From NCBI GenBank assembly GCA_036940085.1, contig JALLBK010000314.1, positions 1 through 22,333 on the forward strand: a DNA stretch of 22,333 nt. Direction: 5' to 3'. The notes under the pieces were generated by a model, which was not told where the DNA came from, ran no database searches, and saw nothing but the letters and a program-made list of their open reading frames with translations. The position numbers and the translations under genes were made by a program. Below are positions 1-9,029 of this stretch, piece by piece (positions within the stretch are counted from its first letter, which is position 1; each line of letters starts with the position of its first letter). This stretch comes from Discostella pseudostelligera (taxonomy: Eukaryota > Bacillariophyta > Thalassiosirophyceae > Thalassiosirales > Thalassiosiraceae).

Positions 1-1171
1 CACCCCGATAAAAGACCCATTGCAAGTCCACCACCCGCGCCAAAGCCATGCGATTTGCAGCGGTACGTTGCCTGTGCATCCACTCCTTCTGTTCCTTCTT
101 TGTCATGCCATCGATGTTCACAACATTTATTATTCCCCCGGACGAGGAAGTAGAGGCAGCTCCGCCCTGATGAGGAGGAGGATCGCCACGCTTATGCTCC
201 ATAATCCATCGATGATTGGCCTCAAACAGCCGAAGTAAATTCGAACGACTTGTCTCAAATGGCACCACTGTGGCCATTAATGATCGAGCATAATAATATA
301 ATGCCAATGTAGTCATTGAATCGGGTGACTGTTGGGCTACCACCGCAAGTTGATTGTAGGGGTTGCCGGTACCCGGAGACAATTGAGCTGAGAGGAGGTA
401 GCATTCCTCGGCAAGCTTGTAGGATGTGGAATAACGGTATAAGTCGCCAAGATGGATGTTCATTCGGTACAATGATATGATGATGGCTTGATATCTTTCT
501 TGTTTTTCGTCGTCGTCGTCATCTTTGTCAATCGTCGATGATTGGGATTGAGACAAAGGCAGTAATTCCTTGACATATCTTTCAATGATATACTTGTAAA
601 GTTGTATCGACTCATCCAAGAATGTGGATAACTGCTTCTCCAAATCAACCACAATCTTCTTCGATGGGTCCATCCCCCCTCCCCCTCCCGGCGCTGCAGT
701 AGAAATGGTGGTCTGGTGACGCTTCGCAACACTCCTCTTTCCCAAAACAATCCGTGATCGTAATTCATCAATACGACTGTAAAAACACCATTTCCACAAT
801 CTTCCCACAGCATCATGGGTGTGTGACAATGTACAATCGACCAGAATTACATCACTGAATATACCACAAAGCTGTAATCGCAATGCTTGATTTTTCTCAT
901 CGGTGCCCGCGGTAAGAGTGGAGGGGTGGCGTCGTGTCTGGCCAGCTGCAGCTGATTTTTGCTCCGAGGAGGCAATGGACTCAAGCTCTTTCTCAATTTC
1001 TGTAGCCCGTGAAAGTTTGGATAAGATTGCTTCGGTGGATACAGACTCTTGAGACAGCAAAGTATTGGTATTGTTGTTGGTCGATGATTCTTGGGATTGT
1101 TGTTGTTGGGAGGTGGGGTGTTGACGGCGTCCTCCCGTAGGCGTTCGGGTGGCATTATTTGAGCGCGCCAT
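1..1171 (-). CDS. EST1/SMG5-7-like protein (nonsense-mediated decay), N-terminal part, runs off left edge
   Basis: The frame is open without a stop from the ATG at 1171 to the window edge, giving 390 residues; the C-terminus lies outside. The first ~85 residues are Gln/Ser/Asn/Thr-rich and likely disordered. The rest is helical and carries the block typical of EST1/SMG5/SMG6/SMG7 14-3-3-like/TPR domains: INIHLGDLYRY-like (here MNIHLGDLYRYS), then a segment ending LSPGTGNPYNQLAVVA, then ALYYYARSL and a conserved F...NLLRLFE. In this family that region binds phosphorylated UPF1 and recruits decay factors in the cytoplasm. An Asp run (DKDDDDDEK) interrupts the helices. I infer an SMG7-type role, but SMG5, SMG6/EST1A and SMG7 share this domain, and without the C-terminus (PIN domain or not) they cannot be told apart. 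No intron was needed in the visible part. Confidence 0.85.
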   Translation of the reverse strand, partial: MARSNNATRTPTGGRRQHPTSQQQQSQESSTNNNTNTLLSQESVSTEAILSKLSRATEIEKELESIASSEQKSAAAGQTRRHPSTLTAGTDEKNQALRLQLCGIFSDVILVDCTLSHTHDAVGRLWKWCFYSRIDELRSRIVLGKRSVAKRHQTTISTAAPGGGGGMDPSKKIVVDLEKQLSTFLDESIQLYKYIIERYVKELLPLSQSQSSTIDKDDDDDEKQERYQAIIISLYRMNIHLGDLYRYSTSYKLAEECYLLSAQLSPGTGNPYNQLAVVAQQSPDSMTTLALYYYARSLMATVVPFETSRSNLLRLFEANHRWIMEHKRGDPPPHQGGAASTSSSGGIINVVNIDGMTKKEQKEWMHRQRTAANRMALARVVDLQWVFYRG

Positions 1172-2362
1172 TATTACTTCTATTTGTATTGACGTATGAT
1201 ATTCTAGGAATGGACACTGAAGATGGGAGTTCTGGGTTTTGGACGATGTCGGGCGGCGGCTTTGGCGTTTAGCGGCCAGTGCAAAAATATCGGTGTCTGC
1301 TGCAGGCGGCAGCGGTCGAAACAGACGCTATTTAATAATACAGCCTATCTTTGTCTTTGGCTGAGCTGCCTCTGCCATCATGTTGTTGTTGCTGCAGGGG
1401 GGAGCCTGTTGGTGCTGTAGTACTTGCTGCCGCGCTTCCTGCCTTCATGGTTAGTAGCATAGTACGGTCATGGTCGGTCATGGTCATGGCCGGCGGCGTT
1501 CTCTCTTCTCTCTGTGTTCCTCGCAATGAATCCGGTGGCACTGGGGCCATCGTCTGTCCGTGGATAGTGGACAAAGCAGTACAAATCATTGCATGGCAAC
1601 TGGCAACCAAGCAACATCCCGCATGCACTGAATCTTCAAGCAGCATCTTCATGCATGCGTCAGCCTGCGTCAGCAACCCTTCGTCATCGCGCGCGGCTCC
1701 TCCGTCTTCCTCGTCATCGCGCGCGACCTTCTTCTCTCTTTCGCCTGCCTTTTTCGGCGGCTGCTGCGACGAACGATGCAGCTGGCATTCATCCCACAAT
1801 GTCAATGATGGTGCCCATCGATGCCGGCGGCGGTCCATCGTTTGCATTGGTATTGAACCAAATCCAACAGCAGCCAACTAAACAGCCTATCGAGTGCAGA
1901 GCTACACTTGATAATTATTGGACTCAAGAAATGATACCCAGATAGATCGTGGGGAGGGGATAAAGTCATTGCTACCAATCGAGCTCTCTTATCGGGTTCC
2001 CATCACGAGAGAGGGATAGATAATGTCGTCATTCATGAACACCGTGTTCCTCGCGGCAATCCTTGCCCAACACCAGTTATTCATCGGAGTGCATAGGTCA
2101 GTGACAGTCATTGATTTTGCAAATGTCCACATAATCGCGCGGCGAATGAAATTGCTCAAACACTTCTTTATGTCTCTCGTTCCACTTGCCATGAACTGTT
2201 CACAGCTTCATATCCCCCCAGCCGACAATCCCCGCCCGTGCTCGATCTTTCCCACCATCTGATGAAATCCAGACATTGAGCAATGTGCACTGCAAAACAT
2301 CATCATCATCCTGTCTACGCATGAAAAAGAACAGAGGGGAGAAGAGAAGAAACACAAAATTA
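1172..2362. other. Intergenic region between two divergent genes; no gene supported
   Basis: About 1.2 kb separates the start codons of the EST1-like gene (minus) and the isomerase (plus), so promoters and 5' UTRs of both should lie here. Between about 1330 and 1880 both strands stay open for ~180 codons, but neither reading begins with ATG and both are compositionally simple (Cys, Ser, Ala, Gln runs), so I do not call a gene. Short tandem repeats are present: GGTCATGGTC twice in tandem at 1466-1485 and a 30-bp period at 1681-1725. No RNA gene was recognised. Confidence 0.6.
1681..1725. repeat. Two copies of TCGTCATCGCGCGCG, 30 bp apart
   Basis: The 15-mer TCGTCATCGCGCGCG occurs exactly at 1681-1695 and again at 1711-1725, separated by a pyrimidine-rich 15-bp spacer. 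It lies about 640 bp upstream of the isomerase start codon. It may be a local duplication or a regulatory element. Confidence 0.7.
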
Positions 2363-4565
2363 ATGAGTAGCGATGGCAGTAGGGAAGACTCCGCACAAAT
2401 CACTGCGGCGGTCGAACAAATACAAATCCAATTAGACTCCACCACCACCGATCCATCCTCTAACTTAGATGACATTGCCCATCACAACTATCCAAAAGTA
2501 ATCCTCCAAGCCGACAAATTAGGTCGATCGGCCCATGCACAAATTCTACGTATCTTGCCCAAACCCAAACCACTGGTCTCCTCCACTCCCGAATGGAAAC
2601 GATTGCAACGACATGCTGCCGAGAATATTCAAAGTGTGCATCTACGTGACATGTTGCAGGATACGGAACGTTGTCATTCCATGTATGCCGAGCATGATGG
2701 GGTCTACTTTGATTATTCAAGACAACAGGTAACATTGGAAACTATGGACTTACTCTATGATTTGGCCAATAAACAGGAATTAATGCCACGGATACGGGGT
2801 ATGTTTAATGGAGAGAAAATTAACTTTACTGAAGATCGAGCAGTATTGCATACGGCGTTGCGTGCCTCGAAAGATCAGAAGGGGACGGTGTTTGTGGATG
2901 GTATGGATGCGATTGCCGAAGTCCATGAGGTGTTGGATCAAATTAAGAAATTTACCGAGGCATTCCGTTCAGGACAGATTACGGGTTATACTGGCAAACG
3001 CATGAGGAATATTGTATCGGTGGGTATTGGGGGGAGTTATCTCGGTCCTGAATTTCTGCATGAGGTATTAAAGACGGAGGCTACGGGCATTAACAGTTCC
3101 TTGGGGTACAGTTTGCGATTTTTAGCCAATGTTGATCCTGTCGATGTCGAGCGCACATGTGCCGATTTGGATCCTGAGGAGACATTGATTATCGTTGTAT
3201 CAAAGACATTTACCACGGCTGAAACAATGTTGAATGCACGCACCATGAGACAGTGGCTGTGGGATTTTATGGGCGATGATATCGATGTCGTGCGGAAGCA
3301 TGTCGTGGCGTGTTCGTCTATTTCGGCCACGGAAAATGTAAAGGCGTTTGGGGTGGATACGGACAAATACTTCTTTCGATTTTGGGATTGGGTAGGTGGG
3401 CGGTATAGCGTCTGTGGTGCCGCGGGTGCTGTGCCTATCAGCTTGTTGTATGGGTTTGATTTGTTCGAGAAGTTTCTTGAGGTGAGGTGGCAGTCTTTCC
3501 CACAAGGGTACACGCTTTTTTCAATCAATTCGCATGTCCTGACATTGTGCTTTGTTTGCCAACGTTAGGGAGCACGTTCCATGGATCAGCACTTTCTTAA
3601 TGCTCCCATGAATAAGAACATTCCCGTAATTATGGGGCTATTGGGTGTGTGGAATTCATCTTTTATGGGTTACAATTCTCGTGCATTGATTCCCTACGCG
3701 CAAGCCTTGTTGAGGTTGCCGGCACACATTCAACAGTTGGATATGGAGGTAAGTGTATAGATCGAGTTAGACTTGTCACGGATCATCATACTATTTCATT
3801 AAGCCGATCACAATGTATCATCATGCTATTTCTCTCTAGTCAAATGGAAAGAGAATAAATCGATTTGGTGTCGAAATCGACTATCCAGTCGGTGAAGTCG
3901 ACTTTGGAGAACCAGGAACGAACAGTCAGCATTCCTTCTTCCAGCTCATCCATCAAGGGCAGACGATCCCTGTAGATTTCCTCGGTTTTGTACAAAGCCA
4001 GCATGATTTACTGATGGACAATGAAAAGTTATCATCGCACGATGAGCTCATGGCAAATTTTTTTGCTCAGCCTGATGCTTTGGCCAACGGCAAAACCGCC
4101 GAAGAAGTGCGTGCGGAGGGATGTCCGGAGGAGCTTGTCTTGCATAAAGTATTCGATGGCAATCGTCCGAGTAGTTCACTACTCTTTCCTCAACTCTCCG
4201 CTTATGTCACTGGACAAGTTTTAAGTCTGTACGAGCACAGAACAGCTGTGCAGGGCTTCATTTGGGATCTCAACTCGTTTGATCAGTGGGGTGTCGAGCT
4301 CGGGAAGAAATTGGCTCTTGATGTAAAAGAGCATTTGATGGAGGCACGTAATAACGAAGTGGGAGATCATGAAATTATTGCTGATAACCCAGCGACATCC
4401 AGAATTATGAACTACTACGTGAAGAATAGCCGTGATGCAGTCAGAGGCGGAGGATCAAGCAACCCCGTCGTTACCACTGCTACAAGCGTCACGAGGAAAA
4501 CACACAAGGACTTCTTCCCGCCGCAAATCCACGACCTTGGAGGACACAGTGGGCGACTTTCGTAA
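2363..4565 (+). CDS. GPI: Glucose-6-phosphate isomerase (three exons)
   Basis: Interconverts glucose-6-phosphate and fructose-6-phosphate in glycolysis, gluconeogenesis and sugar synthesis. Exons are 2363-3481, 3569-3748 and 3840-4565; both introns (87 and 91 nt) are GT-AG and phase 0. The joined product is 674 aa. Both family signatures are present: [14 protein letters not shown] in exon 1 and [16 protein letters not shown] in exon 3. The catalytic residues are in place: E457 in [10 protein letters not shown]535 in HKVFDGN and K589 in GVELGK. The sugar-phosphate loop VSKTFTT is also intact. The protein is ~115 residues longer than the usual ~555, with a ~65-residue N-terminal and a ~45-residue C-terminal extension. 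The N-terminus shows no signal peptide, so a cytosolic enzyme is likely. I chose the ATG at 2363; an in-frame ATG at 2321 would add 14 basic residues, and the frame upstream of that has no further ATG. Confidence 0.97.
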
Positions 4566-4871
4566 TAAATACTCCACAACCACTTCAGTTGGAATATTGA
4601 TATTATTTGTTAAATGAAGCAATTACTTTATATTGATGTATCATCACATGTTCCTACCAACTAGAGGCAGCTGCAGCCGATGTCTACTTATTGTTCGTCA
4701 ACGTAGATATTCTCGGCGAGCGCTCTGCAGAGTACGATAAGACTAGAATGCGATATCGATCGTGATGCCTCAGATATCATTGAGCCTTGAGCTTCTCCGA
4801 AGCATCTCATGTCGACACCTGAGGGAAATAATTGGCTTGAGCACTGCAGCGCAGGTGAATACCGACGAGAA
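4566..4871. other. Convergent 3' intergenic region; nothing recognised
   Basis: This ~300-bp stretch lies between the stop codons of the isomerase and the thioredoxin-like gene and should hold both 3' UTRs. An AATAAA overlaps the isomerase stop at 4565-4570. I see no gene, repeat or structured RNA. Confidence 0.6.
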
Positions 4872-5780
4872 TCATGGCGTTACGCGTAACTCTTGAGAAT
4901 CAGATACTCGAGAAAATCTTGCGGGCAACAAAATTCCATTTATTGCTGGAACTACTGTTCGGTGCTTCCAGAGTTCGTTTTCAAGGCGTTCGATGCATTC
5001 TTGAGGAGTGATACAGTCGCCAGCTTCGAAGACATCATCAGCTGCATGTTGCACTGCAACAACAGTATCAATGATAGTGATCTCTTGTTCTACCTCCTTA
5101 GATCCGCGAGAGATCTTCCTCTCTTCAACTGCTACTTCGTGTTTGATCTGTGCCATAGCAACCTCAGGAAACATCGGAATCATCTTCACACCATTCTCAT
5201 CGAACGTTCGTTCCAACACATCGGGTAAAGTCTTCTCCAAGAAATCATCTAATTGAAACTCATTTGCAAATCCTGGTCGTACTGTCACCGGCTTGCCCTC
5301 ACGAAAGACAATCAGACTTGGTAATTTCGTTAAAGTGTATCCACTCTCCAAAAAGAGTTTCTTGAGTTCAGCAGTATTTTCCATATCGCTAACATTCCAT
5401 CGACAAAAGTCTACTTTGTTAAGATAGTAAGGTTGTGCCTTGCGCAGTACCTTGTCAAGGAGTTTGCAGGGTCCACAGAACGGAGCGAATGCGTCGACGA
5501 GAACTGGCCTGTTGGGGGAGGAAGGTGGATGGAGAAGGGTGTCCATGTTGGCATCAGTGACTGTCTGGATGGATGGGGCCTTCTTCTTTTCATCGGAGTC
5601 ATCGGCATTGGAAAAAAGCTGGAAGTTTTCGACTTGGGCTCTTGAGCTTGATGCTGTTTCGATGCCCACAAATGCTGATGCGAACATGCCAGTGGATTGC
5701 ATCGTCGACATCGACAATGATGCGACCAGAACCGAAGCCGAAGCGGTGGCCATTGCCCTCATCTTTCGATTTGCTTTCAT
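4872..5780 (-). CDS. Plastid-targeted thioredoxin-like protein (CGPC) with a C-terminal extension
   Basis: A single exon of 302 aa. Residues 1-36 form a signal peptide ending ASA before F37 (ASA-FVG), followed by a Ser/Arg-containing stretch: the bipartite presequence that takes proteins into a diatom plastid. A thioredoxin fold spans about 70-185, with redox cysteines C102 and C105 (CGPC) and the cis-proline P154 in TKLPSLIVF. The Trp that normally precedes the first cysteine is Phe (APFCGPC). After the fold there are ~110 further residues, acidic and Glu/Val-rich, then a segment with cysteines (DCITPQECIERLENELW) that I cannot place. I infer a disulfide reductase or redox sensor in the plastid; the partner is unknown. 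It does not look like a standard thioredoxin m, f or y because of the tail. It is divergent from the next gene across ~645 bp. Confidence 0.88.
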   Translation of the reverse strand: MKANRKMRAMATASASVLVASLSMSTMQSTGMFASAFVGIETASSSRAQVENFQLFSNADDSDEKKKAPSIQTVTDANMDTLLHPPSSPNRPVLVDAFAPFCGPCKLLDKVLRKAQPYYLNKVDFCRWNVSDMENTAELKKLFLESGYTLTKLPSLIVFREGKPVTVRPGFANEFQLDDFLEKTLPDVLERTFDENGVKMIPMFPEVAMAQIKHEVAVEERKISRGSKEVEQEITIIDTVVAVQHAADDVFEAGDCITPQECIERLENELWKHRTVVPAINGILLPARFSRVSDSQELRVTP

Positions 5781-6228
5781 GATGAAGTTTGATTACATGT
5801 GTGTAGGGATTGATTGCTTCAGGTCCTGCAATTTTGTCGAATGGCTTCTGTATGCTAGAAATGAAAACGATTTTGCCAAGCAAGTGAGATGAAGTATTGT
5901 ATGGAATGGTAGGTTAGTGGATGTTTGGCGGCGGAAGCGTGTATGAGTATCTAGAGGTCTGGGTGCACATGTCTCATGTCAATGGTGCTGCTGATTTTTC
6001 GTCGGGAGAAGCAGTGGACGCAGATGGAACTCTCTTGAAAATGCCAAAAGATTCTGCATTCGCGATCTTTCGACTTGGGAACCAGTAGTATCTTAATCGC
6101 CAAATGCATTGAGAACGTAGTGGCACTATGAGGATAAAGTTCCTACGTGAAGAGTGGTGTCATATGACGTGGTCGACGCTTGATCTGCGGGGGGAAAGCG
6201 CGCGGGGCAAATCAGCATGCGCACAAAG

Positions 6229-6240
6229 TTTTGGCGGGAG
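6229..6240 (+). promoter_or_regulatory. E2F-like box TTTTGGCGGGAG
   Basis: The sequence matches the textbook E2F/DP consensus TTTTGGCGGGA. It lies ~190 bp upstream of the ATG of the plastid coiled-coil gene. Function is inferred from the motif only. Confidence 0.5.
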
Positions 6241-6297
6241 GGCTTGGTTGAACTTATTGGAACTTGCCGCCGGCCGCCCGCCGCCTGTGACGATGAG

Positions 6298-6343
6298 ATT
6301 CGTACGCAATTCGTACGTCAATGTGAGTCAATGCAGGTCAATG
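6298..6343 (+). repeat. Phased short repeats: ATTCGTACG x2 then GTCAATG x3
   Basis: ATTCGTACG occurs at 6298-6306 and 6309-6317 (11-bp spacing, each holding the palindrome CGTACG). It is followed directly by GTCAATG at 6317-6323, 6327-6333 and 6337-6343 with an exact 10-bp period. The cluster sits 83-128 bp upstream of the ATG at 6426. Spacing near one helical turn suggests repeated protein binding on one face of the DNA. Confidence 0.65.
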
Positions 6344-6425
6344 CTGAGGCTGAACTAAATGCACCATAACAATGGGAAAGAACCGCCGCAGTACGGAGAT
6401 CAAGAGATAGCATATAGCTAAAACA

Positions 6426-6980
6426 ATGAGGGTTCTTAGCTTGCTTATTGCCGCATGCGGCATTGCTACAACTGCAGCCTTTGCCCCGCCCCCTAATCAG
6501 TTCCAAGTCAAGAATCCAACCTACATTCGCTTGGCGGTGGATCCATCGATTATCTCCGATCCCACCGTCCTCGCTGCGGGTGCTGGGACCTTCATTGCTA
6601 TTGCCTTTGCAAGTTTTCGCAATGGATTCGATGAGACGGCTTCCACTAATAGTGGAACCGTTGCTAAGCCATCCAAAGTTGACCTTAGCATTCCGTACGA
6701 CGCTGCCGCAAAACTTGCCTACAATGCATACACCGAATCATCGACGAAGAATGTCAATTTCAAGAAGTTCCGAGAACTGTATGAGGCGCAGATGGTTGCC
6801 GAGGTTAGATCAAAAGTAATGGTTGAAAAAGTAAATGAGAAGAAAAGCGAAATGCAGGCATTGGAGGAGCAACTGGCGGCAATGAAAGCCGAGTTGGCTG
6901 TGTTGGAAAATGATGTTGTTTCCATTAATGGCGAGGTGGCCAGTTACAAGAATGAGGTACAGGCATTGTTCAGCGCATAA
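6426..6980 (+). CDS. Small plastid-targeted protein with one hydrophobic segment and a C-terminal coiled coil, unknown function
   Basis: A single exon of 184 aa, preceded by CTAAAACA directly before the ATG. Residues 1-18 are a signal peptide ending TTAA before F19 (AAFAPPP), the diatom plastid-import junction. A hydrophobic stretch at about 49-65 (TVLAAGAGTFIAIAFASF) could cross a membrane once, probably a plastid or thylakoid membrane. Residues ~95-184 are charged and helical; from about 125 to 178 Leu, Ala, Met and Val recur at heptad-like spacing (MQALEEQLAAMKAELAVLEN), indicating a coiled coil. I do not recognise a family. A structural or tethering role is possible but not shown. The upstream region carries an E2F-like box and phased repeats. 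Confidence 0.85.
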   Translation: MRVLSLLIAACGIATTAAFAPPPNQFQVKNPTYIRLAVDPSIISDPTVLAAGAGTFIAIAFASFRNGFDETASTNSGTVAKPSKVDLSIPYDAAAKLAYNAYTESSTKNVNFKKFRELYEAQMVAEVRSKVMVEKVNEKKSEMQALEEQLAAMKAELAVLENDVVSINGEVASYKNEVQALFSA

Positions 6981-7685
6981 TGTGATTCCTTATGAATGAC
7001 AATTGTTCTTGAGTCATTGCAAAAGTTGAAATCCAATCGCATGCACATTCGAGGACCTACCGCTGGAGTCGCATCAGTTCATGCCAACATCAAAAGAGGC
7101 ACCTCGTTATTGGGTTCATAAGTTGGCTTCCGGCCTTTAGATGTCTTTGGGTGCATGTAATAAATTATGAGGATAGGCTTCCCACGTTACATGACTTGAA
7201 CAAGCAAACAATAAGTAAGGCGTATGCAAGCTGTTCACAACCGAGCCATCTGCTTGTAGGAAAACAATATGTTTAAATTATATTGTGTTATTTTTAGATT
7301 TAGTTGCATTCTGCTCTCGGTCCGTTGTCTGTTGCATTCGAACATTTCAAGTCTTGGCTTAACGGTGGGAGCTGGAATCCAATGTTTCCGGATCGCCGTC
7401 GTACATTGTGCAGATGGGCAAAGGTGTACCTAACGTTGAGTGAGCTTGTATCGAGAGATTGAGAGAGAAGAGATTGCACTAAATTGCAAGGCCGAGAGTA
7501 CAGAAATAAAGACTTCTTAATACATTGGAAATCAAGTCCGTTTCTTCTTCTATTCTTCCACCAAAGACACAGTGTTTTTGGTTCTCTTTCCCCACCCGGC
7601 AGTTCTCCTCTCGCTTCCGCCTTAACAAACGCACAGCCTTGGGAGCAACATTAATGTAAGTACCTCTCCCACGTCCCTTCTATTC
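6981..7685. other. Convergent 3' intergenic region; nothing recognised
   Basis: About 700 bp between the stops of the coiled-coil gene (plus) and the duplicated-domain gene (minus). It is moderately AT-rich (for example 7265-7310) and contains AATAAA-like strings near 7158 and 7504 that could serve polyadenylation. I searched by eye for tRNA-like folds, open frames with ATG and repeats, and found none. Confidence 0.55.
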
Positions 7686-8756
7686 TCAATTACGATACAC
7701 TCTATTTCCATGCGGACCCAACGTATCGCCATACCCAAATTCACCCGCCCTCTCGGCAAATCCATTGTAATACGGTGCCATGCCAGTATACTCCGGTGGA
7801 GCATCATCCTCAAGCTCATACGGCACCACCACAAATTCATGACTTCCATCATGCAATGTCTTCGTGTTTGTCCAACGCATCGTCCATCCATTTCCGGGTG
7901 TTTCGAATACGGCGTGGTAGGGTTGTGTACCACCACCACACTGTAATTCGTAGTACTGACGCTTACAGTTGGGTCCTTGTAAGAATTCAATATTCACCTT
8001 GAACGACTTTTTACCCACATCTTTTGACCAGACGAGCAATTGGACGGACTTAACGTGATCGGCAATGGGAATAGAACGGATAGTTTTATTTCCCTGGGAG
8101 TACAACTTGGTACTGGATTTCCAAATAGCATCGAACACCGCCTGACGCTCCTTGCTACGATCGTCGGTCATGACATCGACACCCACGAGGGCCGGGAAGG
8201 CCTGGTCATCCGAGGTGCTAATTTCGAGTGTTTGTGGACCAGCCGAGTCGGTATTCTTAAATTTAATGCAACCGCGGTAGGGAGTCTCCGCACCATTCAT
8301 GCAGCTAATGTCCATAAAGTGGACTTTACGGATAGGTCCAAGCCATAATTCCACACGTGCCTTAAGTGGGCGACCATTGGTTTGGATAAAAATTTGGGCA
8401 CGTTCGGCTCCCTGGGGCATTTTGTAGGTAAGACGTGACTTGCCACCCTGGATTACCTGGAGGGGTAAATTCTTAGGAAAGGCGGCGGGGTCGAAGGAGA
8501 GCTCGGATGATTGATCTCCAGTAACGATGTAGGGAGCGAGGGTGGCGGGTGAGTTATTTGTGTATTCCGCTTGGGCGCGGTTGCGTGTGTTGGGGTTGAA
8601 GGTGGGCAAGCCGCCATTGATTTCATGGTTGAAAAGGGCAGATGATGATGAACTCGCGCCGATGGAAGTGGTGGAGGAGGGCGCGGTGAAGGCCGACGCC
8701 GACGACGCCGTGAGGGCGCAGAGAAGTGCAGCGAGGATGGAGCTTCCGATCTTCAT
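7686..8756 (-). CDS. Plastid-targeted protein with two repeated beta-rich domains, unknown function
   Basis: A single exon of 356 aa. The signal peptide spans 1-22 and ends SASA before F23 (SASA-FTAPSS), followed by a Ser-rich transit region to about 40, so import into the plastid is expected. The mature part holds two similar segments. About 118-195 includes KARVELWLGP...DISCMNGAETPY; about 236-312 includes KVNIEFLQGP...ELQCGGGTQPY followed by TPGNGWTMRWTN. Shared positions are K-[AV]-x-[VI]-E-[LF], G-P, a Cys four residues before a Gly-containing turn, and P-Y. The alternating hydrophobic pattern suggests beta-sandwich domains. A short linker with a helix (RQAVFDAIWKSS) joins them. The C-terminal ~40 residues are rich in Tyr, Gly and Pro. 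I do not recognise a named family and assign no function. Promoter features lie in 8757-9180. Confidence 0.85.
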   Translation of the reverse strand: MKIGSSILAALLCALTASSASAFTAPSSTTSIGASSSSSALFNHEINGGLPTFNPNTRNRAQAEYTNNSPATLAPYIVTGDQSSELSFDPAAFPKNLPLQVIQGGKSRLTYKMPQGAERAQIFIQTNGRPLKARVELWLGPIRKVHFMDISCMNGAETPYRGCIKFKNTDSAGPQTLEISTSDDQAFPALVGVDVMTDDRSKERQAVFDAIWKSSTKLYSQGNKTIRSIPIADHVKSVQLLVWSKDVGKKSFKVNIEFLQGPNCKRQYYELQCGGGTQPYHAVFETPGNGWTMRWTNTKTLHDGSHEFVVVPYELEDDAPPEYTGMAPYYNGFAERAGEFGYGDTLGPHGNRVYRN

Positions 8757-8854
8757 TTTTGAATGCGATAATAATCAGAATGATAGGATCGGGTACGCCA
8801 ATAACAATGGAAAGCTCGTCGATCTCCAACCCAGCCAACACGTCGGATGTCGGA

Positions 8855-8881
8855 GGTGAAGGTGGTGAAGATGGTGAAGGT
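8855..8881. repeat. 9-bp tandem repeat GGTGAAGRT, three units
   Basis: GGTGAA recurs at 8855, 8864 and 8873 with a 9-bp period and then decays into GATAGATAGAGATAGAG. It lies ~100 bp upstream of the ATG at 8756, so it may fall within the 5' UTR. Confidence 0.7.
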
Positions 8882-9029
8882 GATAGATAGAGATAGAGTA
8901 CACCGACGATGCGATGATGGCGGCGGCGGCGGCAGTATCGCGATCATGATACGCACGTCATACGTCACAACATGGTGCATTGCGATGCAGACGTCATTGC
9001 GGCTGCGGCGAGTGGAGGGAAATATTTGA

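Larger units (their letters stand above)
5781..6425. promoter_or_regulatory. Bidirectional promoter region between two plastid-protein genes
   Basis: The start codons of the thioredoxin-like gene (5780, minus) and the coiled-coil gene (6426, plus) face away from each other across this stretch, so both promoters must lie here. It contains an E2F-like box at 6229-6240, two CGTACG palindromes and three phased GTCAATG boxes (described separately), a TGACGTGG at about 6165, and a further GTCAATG at 5978-5984. No TATA box is obvious, and no small gene is supported. Confidence 0.6.

Noticed and set aside
1332..1881. Overlapping open frames of ~180 codons on both strands
   Set aside because: Both begin with TTG rather than ATG, are Cys/Ser/Ala/Gln-rich, oppose each other exactly, and show no recognisable domain.
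2276..2362. Upstream extension of the isomerase frame
   Set aside because: It begins with TTG. The first ATG in frame is 2321, and the stretch is basic low-complexity sequence unlike the enzyme; 2363 is the better start.
7300..7345. Possible tRNA-like B box near ATTCGAAC
   Set aside because: No matching A box or acceptor stem could be paired around it.
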